Shown one piece after another: positions 43,899-51,988 of a stretch of 64,000 nucleotides of DNA. The translations under genes and the position numbers were made by a program. The notes under the pieces were generated by a model. The model was given only the letters and a program-made list of their open reading frames with translations, had not been told where the DNA came from and searched no databases. Within the stretch, counting starts at the first letter, position 1; each line of letters starts with the position of its first letter. This stretch comes from Flavobacterium fragile (lineage in GTDB: Bacteria; Bacteroidota; Bacteroidia; Flavobacteriales; Flavobacteriaceae), in contig NZ_JAMLJN010000009.1 in assembly GCF_023634865.1 (NCBI RefSeq), forward strand, positions 1 through 64,000. The letters are read 5' to 3'.

Positions 43899-44804
43899 CT
43901 AACTCAAAACCCAATACCAAAAAGCCACCGTCAACAACGACAATGGTATTCCAATTCCAATCATCATACTGCTTAATTTCGGTTTTAATCCGTAGTTAGA
44001 GGCTAAAATCGCACCTGTAATCATTGGTGCCATGGCAGATTCCATAATGGAAACATCAATTTCTAAACCTTTTCCACCTAATACGATTTTGTATAGCAAG
44101 AAGAAGAAAGCTGGCATCAATATCAATTTAAAAAGTAATCCTAAGGTTAAAAAACGCCAATGTTTACTTCGAGTATCAATTTTTAATTGCAATCCAACCG
44201 CTACTAATGCGACAGGTGTTACCGTGTTTCCGATTCGTAAAAACGAGTTTTGCAATGCTTCAGGAAATTCTAATGAAAATAGTGTGCAACAAAGTGCAAT
44301 CGTAAAGGCAATAAAAGGTGGAAATTTTACAATTTTCAATACGATTTCAGTAGTACTTAAATTGCCTCTTGAAAAACTCGCTGCGACTAAAATTCCTAAA
44401 GTCGTTACGACTACGAATGAACCGGGTTGGTCAACGATGATAGCGGTTTTCAATCCTTCGGCGCCAAATAAAGCTTCGATGATGGGAAAGCCTACGAAAG
44501 AAGTATTGCTCAATCCGCCTGTCAAAATCAAACAGCCGATTAGCTTTTTCGACCATTTGAAATACGTTCCCAAAGTATAGAAAAATACAAACGATAATCC
44601 GAAACCTAACCACGCAATTCCTAATGGATAAAGTAAAGCTAATGAAATAGTGATTTTTGGAATATAATACAACGCCATGGCCGGAAGCGAAACGTAAATC
44701 ACGTATTGATTCAAACTCTGATAAGCGTTTTTAGGAAATTGCGGTACTTTTTGAAGCGCAACACCCAAAATCAAACATAAAAATAATAGAATGATGTTTT
44801 CCAT
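43899..44804 (-). CDS. AEC family transporter
   Basis: 301 residues, with about ten hydrophobic helices distributed over the whole length, matching the auxin efflux carrier/AEC family of organic acid transporters. Recognisable segments are the N-terminal GVALQKVPQFPKNAYQSLNQYVIYVSLPAMALY and TGGLSNTSFVGFPIIEALFGAEGLKTA (quoted in part). The substrate is unknown, and no linked enzyme is obvious. Confidence 0.87.
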   Translation of the reverse strand: MENIILLFLCLILGVALQKVPQFPKNAYQSLNQYVIYVSLPAMALYYIPKITISLALLYPLGIAWLGFGLSFVFFYTLGTYFKWSKKLIGCLILTGGLSNTSFVGFPIIEALFGAEGLKTAIIVDQPGSFVVVTTLGILVAASFSRGNLSTTEIVLKIVKFPPFIAFTIALCCTLFSLEFPEALQNSFLRIGNTVTPVALVAVGLQLKIDTRSKHWRFLTLGLLFKLILMPAFFFLLYKIVLGGKGLEIDVSIMESAMAPMITGAILASNYGLKPKLSSMMIGIGIPLSLLTVAFWYWVLS

Positions 44805-44900
44805 ATGTCGAAAATCGAGAATACAAAGGTAATTAAACCTTGAGATTTCGATGTTTCATATTCCTACATTTTTTGTATTTTTACACAAAGCAAAACTCTT

Positions 44901-45986
44901 TTGAAAACACCTAATAAAAAATCGGCACTTTCAGAAATTCACGGCGTGGACCAACCCGAAACGTTGAGCACGGTTGTAGCGCATCAAATTCAACAATTTC
45001 GAAGAAAACAACCTTCGGCAGAGGAATTGATTGCTGGAATTTTAAAAGGAGACAAAACCGCTTTGAGTCGCGCTATTACTTTGGTTGAAAGTACGAATCC
45101 TGAACATTTAGCCAAAGCGAATGAAGTGATAAAAGGTTGTTTGCCACATGCAAATAACTCGGTTCGTATAGGAATTACGGGAGTTCCAGGTGTTGGAAAA
45201 AGTACATTCATTGAAGCTTTTGGAAAATATTTAACTTCTATCGGAAAGAAAGTAGCTGTTTTGGCGGTTGACCCGAGTTCGTCTATCAGTCATGGAAGTA
45301 TTTTGGGCGATAAAACCCGAATGGAAGAATTGGTCAAGGATGAAAACGCTTATATTAGACCAAGTGCTTCGGGCGATACGTTAGGTGGCGTTGCAAGAAA
45401 AACCCGCGAAACTATTATTTTGTGTGAAGCTTGTGGTTTTGATACGATTATCATTGAAACCGTTGGAGTAGGGCAAAGCGAAACTGCCGTTCATAGTATG
45501 GTTGATTTCTTTTTGTTGTTGAAAATTTCAGGCGCTGGCGATGAATTGCAAGGGATCAAACGCGGTATCATGGAAATGGCGGATACAATCGTAATCAATA
45601 AAGCCGATGGCGATAATGTTGCGAAAGCCAAATTAGCGAAAACCGAATTTAATAGAGCCTTACATTTATTTCCAGCCAAATCTTCAGGTTGGATTCCAAA
45701 AGTAACAACTTGTAGTGCTTATGAAAAAACAGGAATTGATGGTATTTGGGAAATTATTTCAGAATACTTTGAATTGGTAAAATCGAATCATTATTTCGAA
45801 GAAAAGCGTCACAATCAAAACCAGTTTTGGATGATGGAAACGATTAATGAACAATTGAAATCGCATTTTTACAATCATCCGAATATCATTCAACTCTTAG
45901 AAGAAAACAAAAAAGCCGTGCAAAACAATGAAATCTCACCTTTTGCAGCGGCTATGCATTTATTGGAACAATATTTTAAAAAATAA
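44901..45986 (+). CDS. meaB: methylmalonyl-CoA mutase-associated GTPase MeaB
   Basis: 361 residues with a TTG start, as no ATG fits upstream of the conserved part (SEIHGVDQPETL). The G1 P-loop is GVPGVGKST, G3-like is VDPSS and ETVGVGQSE, and G4 is NKADG. MeaB protects methylmalonyl-CoA mutase and gates cofactor exchange; the mutase is not in this window. It is directly followed by a palindrome and the convergent small gene. Confidence 0.93.
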   Translation: MKTPNKKSALSEIHGVDQPETLSTVVAHQIQQFRRKQPSAEELIAGILKGDKTALSRAITLVESTNPEHLAKANEVIKGCLPHANNSVRIGITGVPGVGKSTFIEAFGKYLTSIGKKVAVLAVDPSSSISHGSILGDKTRMEELVKDENAYIRPSASGDTLGGVARKTRETIILCEACGFDTIIIETVGVGQSETAVHSMVDFFLLLKISGAGDELQGIKRGIMEMADTIVINKADGDNVAKAKLAKTEFNRALHLFPAKSSGWIPKVTTCSAYEKTGIDGIWEIISEYFELVKSNHYFEEKRHNQNQFWMMETINEQLKSHFYNHPNIIQLLEENKKAVQNNEISPFAAAMHLLEQYFKK

Positions 45987-45992
45987 TTTTTG

Positions 45993-46021
45993 GTAGCGAC
46001 AAGTCAATGACTTGTCGCTAC
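45993..46021. repeat. palindromic repeat GACAAGTCA-A-TGACTTGTC, copy 1
   Basis: A perfect 14-bp-arm palindrome (outer GTAGC/GCTAC) lies 6 bases after the meaB stop. It lacks a T-run. Confidence 0.7.
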
Positions 46022-46039
46022 GGGAATCATAATCAAAGA

Positions 46040-46270
46040 TTATTCCTGCTCGTAACGCTCCATTTCTCTATCGTAGAATTCTCCGGCAATGGTAATTAAA
46101 TGTTCCATTTCCGATTCTAATTCTTTTTCGTCTTCTTCTTCGATGTCTTCTAAAAATTCTACTTCGTCATCTTTTAAATTGATTACGAATCTTGGATATT
46201 CTAAATGGATTACGAAAATATCTTCTGGAAAATCGGTATTGTCACCGATAACAAATTTTGGTAAGTTCAT
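46040..46270 (-). CDS. small acidic protein of unknown function
   Basis: 76 residues from the ATG at 46270. A longer frame to 46294 starts inside palindrome copy 2 and I reject it. More than a third of the residues are Asp or Glu, with segments such as FVIHLEYPRFVINLKD and EEEDEKELESEMEHL. No family is recognised. It is flanked on both sides by copies of the same palindrome. Confidence 0.7.
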   Translation of the reverse strand: MNLPKFVIGDNTDFPEDIFVIHLEYPRFVINLKDDEVEFLEDIEEEDEKELESEMEHLITIAGEFYDREMERYEQE

Positions 46271-46288
46271 GTTTTTTATATTTAATTG

Positions 46289-46309
46289 AGACAAGTCAAT
46301 GACTTGTCT
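46289..46309. repeat. palindromic repeat GACAAGTCA-A-TGACTTGTC, copy 2
   Basis: The same 19-base core as copy 1 with 10-bp arms (A/T outer pair). It lies 19 bases upstream of the chosen start of the small acidic gene and just after the MATE gene stop. Confidence 0.7.
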
Positions 46310-46317
46310 GTACGTTA

Positions 46318-47688
46318 TTAATTTTTAATTAATTTTTTTGTTAAGTAATTAAAGCGAATATACAAAAATATTGCGGCTGCTGTTAATCCAGCTAAAAGTC
46401 CAATCCATACTCCAACGGCTTTTAATTCGGTTTCTAATCCTAAGTAAATCGATATTGGAAAACCAATTACCCAATACGCAACAAATGTGATATACATCGG
46501 AATTTTTGCATCTTGTAAACCACGAAGTGCTCCTAAAACTACGACTTGTAAGCCATCTGAAATTTGGAAAATCGCTGCTACTAAAAGTAAATTGGCTGAA
46601 ATTGCGATTACTTCTAAGTTTTCGGTTAGGTTTTTTACATCGTTGATATCTACGAAAATATATGGTAAGCTTGTGTGTAAAACCACAAACAATAAAGCAA
46701 AAACCACTTCGATAATTACCGTTAATAAGAAGATGGAAATCGCTACTTTTCGTAAGGTAACATAATCATTCAACCCTTTTTGATTTCCAACTCGAATCAT
46801 CGCAGTAACACTCAATCCCATCGCAAACATAAAGGTTAACGAAGCTAAACTCAATGCAATTTGATTTGCTGCTTGACTTGTAGTTCCAATCATTCCGCAC
46901 AACCAAATGGCTCCTGTAAACAAAGCTACTTCAAAGAACATTTGCATAGCAGAAGGCATTCCAATTTTGATGATTTTTTGGTTGACTTCTTTTTTGATTT
47001 CTTTTAAGCTAAAACCTTTAAAATAGGGATGAAATTTCGGTTTTAAATTCATCATGTAGTGCATAAAACCTAACATCACAAAACGAGAAGCAATAGTTCC
47101 TATTGCAGCTCCTACGATGCCCCATTTTGGAAAAATCCAAATTCCGTAAATAAGAAAATAGTTGATAACTACATTGGTAATATTTCCAATAATAGTTGCC
47201 CACATCGAATATTTTGTTTCGCTTAATCCATCAGCAAATTGTTTGTACGCTTGGTACATAATTAAAGGAATCAATGAAAAACCAACGATATCTAAATACG
47301 GTTTTGCCATTTCTACCACTGCTTCGGGTTGCCCCATGTAAGCAATTAATGGTTTCGAAAAGAAAATCAAGGTAAATAAAGCAACCCCTAAAATCGTACA
47401 CAAATACAAGCCATGATGAAAAGCCGAACGACCTCCAGCAACATCATTTTTTCCATCGGATTCCGCTACTAATGGTGTAATGGCTGTTGAAAATCCGATT
47501 CCTAATGACATGGCAATGAATACAAAACTGTTTCCTAATGATACAGCGGCTAATTCCGTTGGGCCTAATTTTCCGACCATTATATTGTCTACAATACCAA
47601 CTAAAGTATGTCCCATCATGCCTAAAATAATGGGATAGGCGAGTTTTAAGTTTTGTGAAAATTCTTTAGAGTAGTCGGAAAAAGTCAT
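46318..47688 (-). CDS. MATE family efflux transporter
   Basis: 456 residues from the ATG at 47688; a TTG at 47706 gives six extra codons and is less likely. Twelve transmembrane helices, with the N-lobe motif VDNIMVGKLGPTELAAVSLG and the C-lobe motif LQVVVLGALRGLQDAKIPMY. It is a sodium or proton-coupled drug/cation antiporter (NorM/DinF like). Confidence 0.92.
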   Translation of the reverse strand: MTFSDYSKEFSQNLKLAYPIILGMMGHTLVGIVDNIMVGKLGPTELAAVSLGNSFVFIAMSLGIGFSTAITPLVAESDGKNDVAGGRSAFHHGLYLCTILGVALFTLIFFSKPLIAYMGQPEAVVEMAKPYLDIVGFSLIPLIMYQAYKQFADGLSETKYSMWATIIGNITNVVINYFLIYGIWIFPKWGIVGAAIGTIASRFVMLGFMHYMMNLKPKFHPYFKGFSLKEIKKEVNQKIIKIGMPSAMQMFFEVALFTGAIWLCGMIGTTSQAANQIALSLASLTFMFAMGLSVTAMIRVGNQKGLNDYVTLRKVAISIFLLTVIIEVVFALLFVVLHTSLPYIFVDINDVKNLTENLEVIAISANLLLVAAIFQISDGLQVVVLGALRGLQDAKIPMYITFVAYWVIGFPISIYLGLETELKAVGVWIGLLAGLTAAAIFLYIRFNYLTKKLIKN

Positions 47689-47749
47689 TTTGGCAATTTT
47701 GAGCAAAGGTAGTTATTTTGAAAAAGATTTTTCAATAATAAAATATTAC

Positions 47750-48259
47750 TTAATGAACTTGATTACTAGAAATTTTCTCTTCAAGAAATGAGTAAATATC
47801 ATTTGTGTCATGAAAAGTAAATTGTTTTCCCTTTGTGAATTTATTTGGATGAGAATTTTCTATATCCGATACAAAAATTGTTTTTAAAGTAAATAGACTT
47901 TTTGAATTTGGTTTTTTAGTTTCAAAATAAGAAACTGAACCATATCCATTTCCAATTGTATCGTAAATTCTAAATGTTTTAATTTCAGAATATTTCAATT
48001 CTTTTCTGCTAAATGGAACTTTTCGTATTATAGAATCATTAGTTAATATTATTTTAGATTTTATAATAAAAAATATTATATAAGGTGATAATAAAATAAA
48101 GGGTAAAGTGAAAAAAGATATTTTCCAATATCCATCTTTAATTAAAGTATATGCAAAAATTGAAGCAATTACCGATACTGCAAGTCCAATGATAGTCCAA
48201 AAAAGTGTGACAAATGATTTTACATTTACTGCCGAATATATCTTTATTACATTATTCAT
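47750..48259 (-). CDS. small membrane protein with PH-like domain
   Basis: 169 residues: two hydrophobic helices at about 15-37 and 47-68, then a cytosolic region with ILTNDSIIRKVPFSRKELKYSEIKTFRIYD, reminiscent of bacterial PH-like/DUF3137-type domains, ending in FTFHDTNDIYSFLEEKI. Function unknown. It sits downstream of the LolD-like ATPase gene on the same strand (27 bases apart) and may be cotranscribed. Confidence 0.65.
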   Translation of the reverse strand: MNNVIKIYSAVNVKSFVTLFWTIIGLAVSVIASIFAYTLIKDGYWKISFFTLPFILLSPYIIFFIIKSKIILTNDSIIRKVPFSRKELKYSEIKTFRIYDTIGNGYGSVSYFETKKPNSKSLFTLKTIFVSDIENSHPNKFTKGKQFTFHDTNDIYSFLEEKISSNQVH

Positions 48260-48286
48260 TTATGCAATTGAGGATTGAAAGTAACT

Positions 48287-48988
48287 TTACTTTTTAATAT
48301 TCGGATTTTGTGAATCACTTTCAATAAGTCCGTCGCGTAAACGAATGATTCTGTGAGCGTAAGCAGCAATATCTTCTTCATGCGTTACCAAGATTACGGT
48401 GTTTCCATTGGCGTGAATTTCGTTGAATAAATTCATAATTTCCACCGACGTTTTACTATCTAAGTTTCCAGTTGGTTCATCGGCTAAAATGATAGAAGGT
48501 TTGTTTACCAAAGCTCTAGCAACCGCCACACGCTGACGTTGACCACCCGATAACTGATTCGGTTTATGATCCATACGGTCTTGAAGTCCCACTTGCGTCA
48601 ATACTTCAGTAGCTCTTTCAACACGTTCGGATTTGGAATGACCCGCATACACCATTGGTAAAGCTACATTATCCAAAGCCGTTGTTCTTGGCATTAAGTT
48701 AAAGGTTTGAAAAACGAATCCAATTTCTTTATTGCGAATTCCTGCCAATTCATCGTCTTGCATTTCGCTCACCTGTTTTCCGTTCAAAATGTAAGTTCCA
48801 GAAGTGGGCGTATCCAAACAACCTAAAATGTTCATCAAAGTGGATTTTCCAGAACCCGAAGGTCCCATTAATGCTACATATTCGCCCTTATTGATTTCTA
48901 AATCGATGCCTTTTAATACATACACGATTTCGTTTCCTAGAGGAAAATCTCTTTTGATATTGGTTATTTTGATTAACGGATTTGCCAT
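48287..48988 (-). CDS. ABC transporter ATP-binding protein, MacB/LolD type
   Basis: 233 residues: Walker [10 protein letters not shown]-loop [21 protein letters not shown], signature LSGGQRQR and Walker [13 protein letters not shown]. The [14 protein letters not shown] loop is typical of MacB/LolD ATPases, which drive FtsX-like permeases. No permease is linked here. A REP-like hairpin lies in its leader. Confidence 0.92.
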   Translation of the reverse strand: MANPLIKITNIKRDFPLGNEIVYVLKGIDLEINKGEYVALMGPSGSGKSTLMNILGCLDTPTSGTYILNGKQVSEMQDDELAGIRNKEIGFVFQTFNLMPRTTALDNVALPMVYAGHSKSERVERATEVLTQVGLQDRMDHKPNQLSGGQRQRVAVARALVNKPSIILADEPTGNLDSKTSVEIMNLFNEIHANGNTVILVTHEEDIAAYAHRIIRLRDGLIESDSQNPNIKK

Positions 48989-49000
48989 AATGAAATTAGA

Positions 49001-49031
49001 ATTTAGCCTCTCGACTTCACTCGAGATGACA
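49001..49031 (-). repeat. REP-like 31-bp palindromic element, copy 2
   Basis: On the minus strand it begins TGTCAT, has the stem CTCGA / TCGAG around GTGAAG, and ends CTAAAT, like copy 1 at 8296-8326. It lies 12 bases before the ATPase start codon. Confidence 0.6.
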
Positions 49032-49084
49032 CTATTATTGATATAACACTATTATAAGTAGAAAAACAAAGGAATTTGTTACAA

Positions 49085-49936
49085 TTAAAAACGAATTCTT
49101 TCAAACAAGTGAGAACTAATCGTTTTATTCGGATTGATGATGAAATCTTCTTTTTGTTGTTCGGCTCTAAAAAACACAATTCCCCATTGAAAAGTATCAA
49201 TTGTCACGGAAACTTTTGGATGCTTTTTTATGATTTCCCAAGCTTCTTCCATATCAGCTGACCAATGAATATCATCGAAAATCCAAACGGAATCATTTGA
49301 AATGGTTGGAAGTAAAGCCTCAAAATAATCTAAAGTCGCTTTTTTGGAATGGTTGCCATCAAAATAGATTAGGTGATGGGTGATGGGTGAAAGGTCAAGG
49401 GTTTTAAAATAGCTTGAAAATTCTGTAGTCACAAAATTCACATTTGGTTTTGGATAGCTGAAATCTCTACCATTTGCAACTTCAAATTGTTTATCAAAAT
49501 TCTTTTTTGCTTCATCTTGAGTGTTTTTACATCCTTCTAAAGTAGTTACTATAGCATCAGGATTTCCTAGCGCTAAAGAATTTGTAGCTAATCCCAATGA
49601 AGTGCCAATTTCTAAAACGCTTTTTGGTTGAAAATAACGAAGGATTCTGAAAAGTAGTTCTGCATTTTTTGGAGTAATTCCAGCGGTTTGGGCAATTTTT
49701 GAAATTTCTCTAACATTCGAATTAAAAACTCGAGAACCAGCACCAAAATCAGTAACTTCAATCGTGTTTTTATTCGCTAAAAGCGATTTTCGGTACGATT
49801 TTAAGGTTTCGTATTCTGGATATTTGGTAGTATCATAAAAGCATTTCGTAACCAAATCAAATACAAATGGCGAATGCACTCCATGTTCGTTTTTGGAGTG
49901 AAAAAGGAATTTTAGATATGATTTGATTATAGTCAC
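49085..49936 (-). CDS. class I SAM-dependent O-methyltransferase-like protein
   Basis: 283 residues with the Rossmann motif VLEIGTSLGLATNSLALG and the acidic post-motif region LIYFDGNHS, as in the O-methyltransferase/LuxE-like class I family. The only plausible start is a GTG at 49936 inside a tandem repeat. A heptamer-repeat-like segment (49372-49406) is embedded in the coding sequence and encodes the short stretch around TLDLSPITHH, just before LIYFDG. Its substrate is unknown. Confidence 0.8.
   Translation of the reverse strand: MTIIKSYLKFLFHSKNEHGVHSPFVFDLVTKCFYDTTKYPEYETLKSYRKSLLANKNTIEVTDFGAGSRVFNSNVREISKIAQTAGITPKNAELLFRILRYFQPKSVLEIGTSLGLATNSLALGNPDAIVTTLEGCKNTQDEAKKNFDKQFEVANGRDFSYPKPNVNFVTTEFSSYFKTLDLSPITHHLIYFDGNHSKKATLDYFEALLPTISNDSVWIFDDIHWSADMEEAWEIIKKHPKVSVTIDTFQWGIVFFRAEQQKEDFIINPNKTISSHLFERIRF
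49372..49406. repeat. heptamer array (GGTGATG family) inside the methyltransferase gene
   Basis: Five consecutive 7-base units on the plus strand: GGTGATG, GGTGATG, GGTGAAA, GGTCAAG and GGTTTTA. They match the family of the intergenic arrays at 27902 and 57335 but are coding on the opposite strand. Confidence 0.75.
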
Positions 49937-49982
49937 AGTTTTCAGTCACAGTTTTCAGTCACAGTTTTCAGTCACAGTTTTC
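49931..49982. repeat. four exact 13-bp tandem repeats
   Basis: AGTCACAGTTTTC is repeated four times without a mismatch (49931-49943, 49944-49956, 49957-49969, 49970-49982). The start codon GTG of the methyltransferase gene lies in the copy nearest the gene. Confidence 0.9.
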
Positions 49983-50010
49983 TCTGCACACTGCGACTGA
50001 ATACTAATTA

Positions 50011-51873
50011 TTATTCCATTTTCGAACTCAACTCAAACCAGCGTTCTTCTTTTTCTTCTAAAGTTTGAATGATTTTTTGCAATTCATTAGCTTTCGCTTC
50101 AATTTTATCATCCGAAACTTTTCCGTCGGCGAATTCTTGTTCGATTTGTTTTTTGTTGTATTCTAAATCTTTGATTTCTTTTTCAATTTTATTGAATTCC
50201 TTTTGTTCGTTGAAACTCAAACCTGTTGAAGCCGTTTGTTTTTCTTTCCAATTTGTTTTTTCAGTGCTAACCGAATTCAAAACTTTAGGTTCCGCCGAAT
50301 CTTCATAGGCTCTAAAATCCGAGTAATTTCCTGGGAAATCTTCAATCTCACCTTCGCCTCTAAAAACAAATAAGTGATCTACAATTTTATCCATGAAATA
50401 TCTATCGTGACTCACCACTAACAAACAACCTGGATAATCTAAAAGGAAACTTTCTAATACATTCAAAGTTACAATATCCAAATCATTTGTAGGTTCATCT
50501 AAAATTAAGAAGTTCGGATTTTGAATTAAAACCGTACACAAATACAAGCGTTTCAATTCGCCACCACTCAATTTTTCTACGAAATCGTATTGTTTTTTTG
50601 CATCGAATAAGAAGCGTTCCAATAGTTGCGAAGCCGAAATAATTTTTCCTTTCGTTAGCGGAATATATTCGCCGTATTCTTTGATGATATCAATAACTTT
50701 TTGTCCCGGTTTTGGATTGATTCCGCTTTGCGTGTAGTATCCGATTTTGATGGTATCACCAATAATCACTTTACCCGAATCAGGTTGCATGGTTTGGGTT
50801 AAAATGTTCAAGAAAGTTGATTTTCCTGTTCCGTTTTTACCAATTATTCCAATGCGTTCACCACGTTGAAACGAATAGCTGAAATCTTTTAAAATGGTTC
50901 GATCAGGGAAGTTTTTATTCACTTTTACCATTTCGATAATCTTGCTTCCCATGCGTTCCATGTTGATTTCGAGCTCCACCACATTTTCTTTTCTTCGGCT
51001 TTCCGCCACCGCTTTTATTTTGTAAAAATCATCTTGACGTGATTTTGATTTGGTGGTTCTTGCTTTTGGTTGACGGCGCATCCATGCCAATTCTTTTACA
51101 AATAAATTCTGCGCTTTATCGATACTCGCATTTTCAGAAGCTAAACGCTCTTCTTTTTTGGCTAAGTAATAGGAATAATTCCCTTTGTATTGATAGATTT
51201 TTCCGTTGTCTAATTCGATGATTTCGTTACAAACTCGTTCCAAAAAGAAACGATCGTGTGTCACCATAAACAGCGTGATGTTTTCTTTTGCAAAATAATC
51301 TTCTAACCATTCAATCATCTCTAAATCCAAGTGATTGGTTGGCTCGTCTAAAATTAATAAATCAGGTTTGCTAATTAAGATAATCGCTAACGAAAGACGC
51401 TTTTTTTGTCCACCCGACATGTTTTTGACTTTCATTTTTAAGTCTTCCAACTTCAGTTTGAACAAAATTTGCTTGAATTGCGTTTCAAAATCCCAAGCAT
51501 TATGACGGTCCATATCGTCAAAAGCTCTTTGATAGGCTTCTTCATCATTAGGGTTTTCTAAAGCTTTTTCGTATCGCTCAATTACTTTCAGAATTTCATT
51601 ATCTGAAGCGAAAATATTTTCTTCAATGGTTAATTCGTCCTGCAAATTATTGTTTTGCGATAAAAACGCCATTTTAATGTCTTTTCGAATGATAACTTGA
51701 CCCGTGTCAGGTTCGTCCAAACCATTAATCATGTTCATAATGGTGGTTTTTCCTGAACCATTTTTAGCGATAAAAGCTATTTTTTGATCCTTGTTAATTC
51801 CAAACGAAACGTTGTCAAATAGCACACGTTCGCCATAGGATTTCGATATATTTTCGACTGATAGGTAATTCAT
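50011..51873 (-). CDS. ABC-F family ATPase, Uup-like
   Basis: 620 residues with two ABC domains: Walker A GKNGSGKT-type (AKNGSGKT) and GKNGTGKS, both signatures MSGGQKKR and LSGGELKR, the linker between them, and a C-terminal coiled-coil (about 540-615, E/K-rich) that fits the Uup DNA- or tRNA-related branch of ABC-F. No membrane segments. Upstream is the CocE-like gene after a terminator. Confidence 0.87.
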   Translation of the reverse strand: MNYLSVENISKSYGERVLFDNVSFGINKDQKIAFIAKNGSGKTTIMNMINGLDEPDTGQVIIRKDIKMAFLSQNNNLQDELTIEENIFASDNEILKVIERYEKALENPNDEEAYQRAFDDMDRHNAWDFETQFKQILFKLKLEDLKMKVKNMSGGQKKRLSLAIILISKPDLLILDEPTNHLDLEMIEWLEDYFAKENITLFMVTHDRFFLERVCNEIIELDNGKIYQYKGNYSYYLAKKEERLASENASIDKAQNLFVKELAWMRRQPKARTTKSKSRQDDFYKIKAVAESRRKENVVELEINMERMGSKIIEMVKVNKNFPDRTILKDFSYSFQRGERIGIIGKNGTGKSTFLNILTQTMQPDSGKVIIGDTIKIGYYTQSGINPKPGQKVIDIIKEYGEYIPLTKGKIISASQLLERFLFDAKKQYDFVEKLSGGELKRLYLCTVLIQNPNFLILDEPTNDLDIVTLNVLESFLLDYPGCLLVVSHDRYFMDKIVDHLFVFRGEGEIEDFPGNYSDFRAYEDSAEPKVLNSVSTEKTNWKEKQTASTGLSFNEQKEFNKIEKEIKDLEYNKKQIEQEFADGKVSDDKIEAKANELQKIIQTLEEKEERWFELSSKME

Positions 51874-51956
51874 AGTAATTTAGAATTCAGAAATTTGAAT
51901 TTAGAAGTGCAAAAGTAGACTATTGCAATCGATAGTACAATTTTTTGGATTAAATA

Positions 51957-51981
51957 AAAAGCCATCATTTCTGACGGCTTT
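51957..51981 (-). terminator. terminator of the CocE-like gene
   Basis: AAAGCCATCA-TTTC-TGACGGCTTT with one mismatch and an A-run that reads as T-run on the minus strand, just after the stop at 51989. Confidence 0.65.
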
Positions 51982-51988
51982 GGGTTAA

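Noticed and set aside
44032..44580. A 182-codon plus-strand ORF opposite the AEC transporter
   Set aside because: A shadow of a membrane protein's reverse strand; the AEC gene is clear on the minus strand.
49931..49982. CRISPR-like or phase-variable protein-coding repeat
   Set aside because: 13-base units are contiguous with no spacers, and an in-frame upstream start meets a stop codon within seven codons, so no variable protein extension is made.
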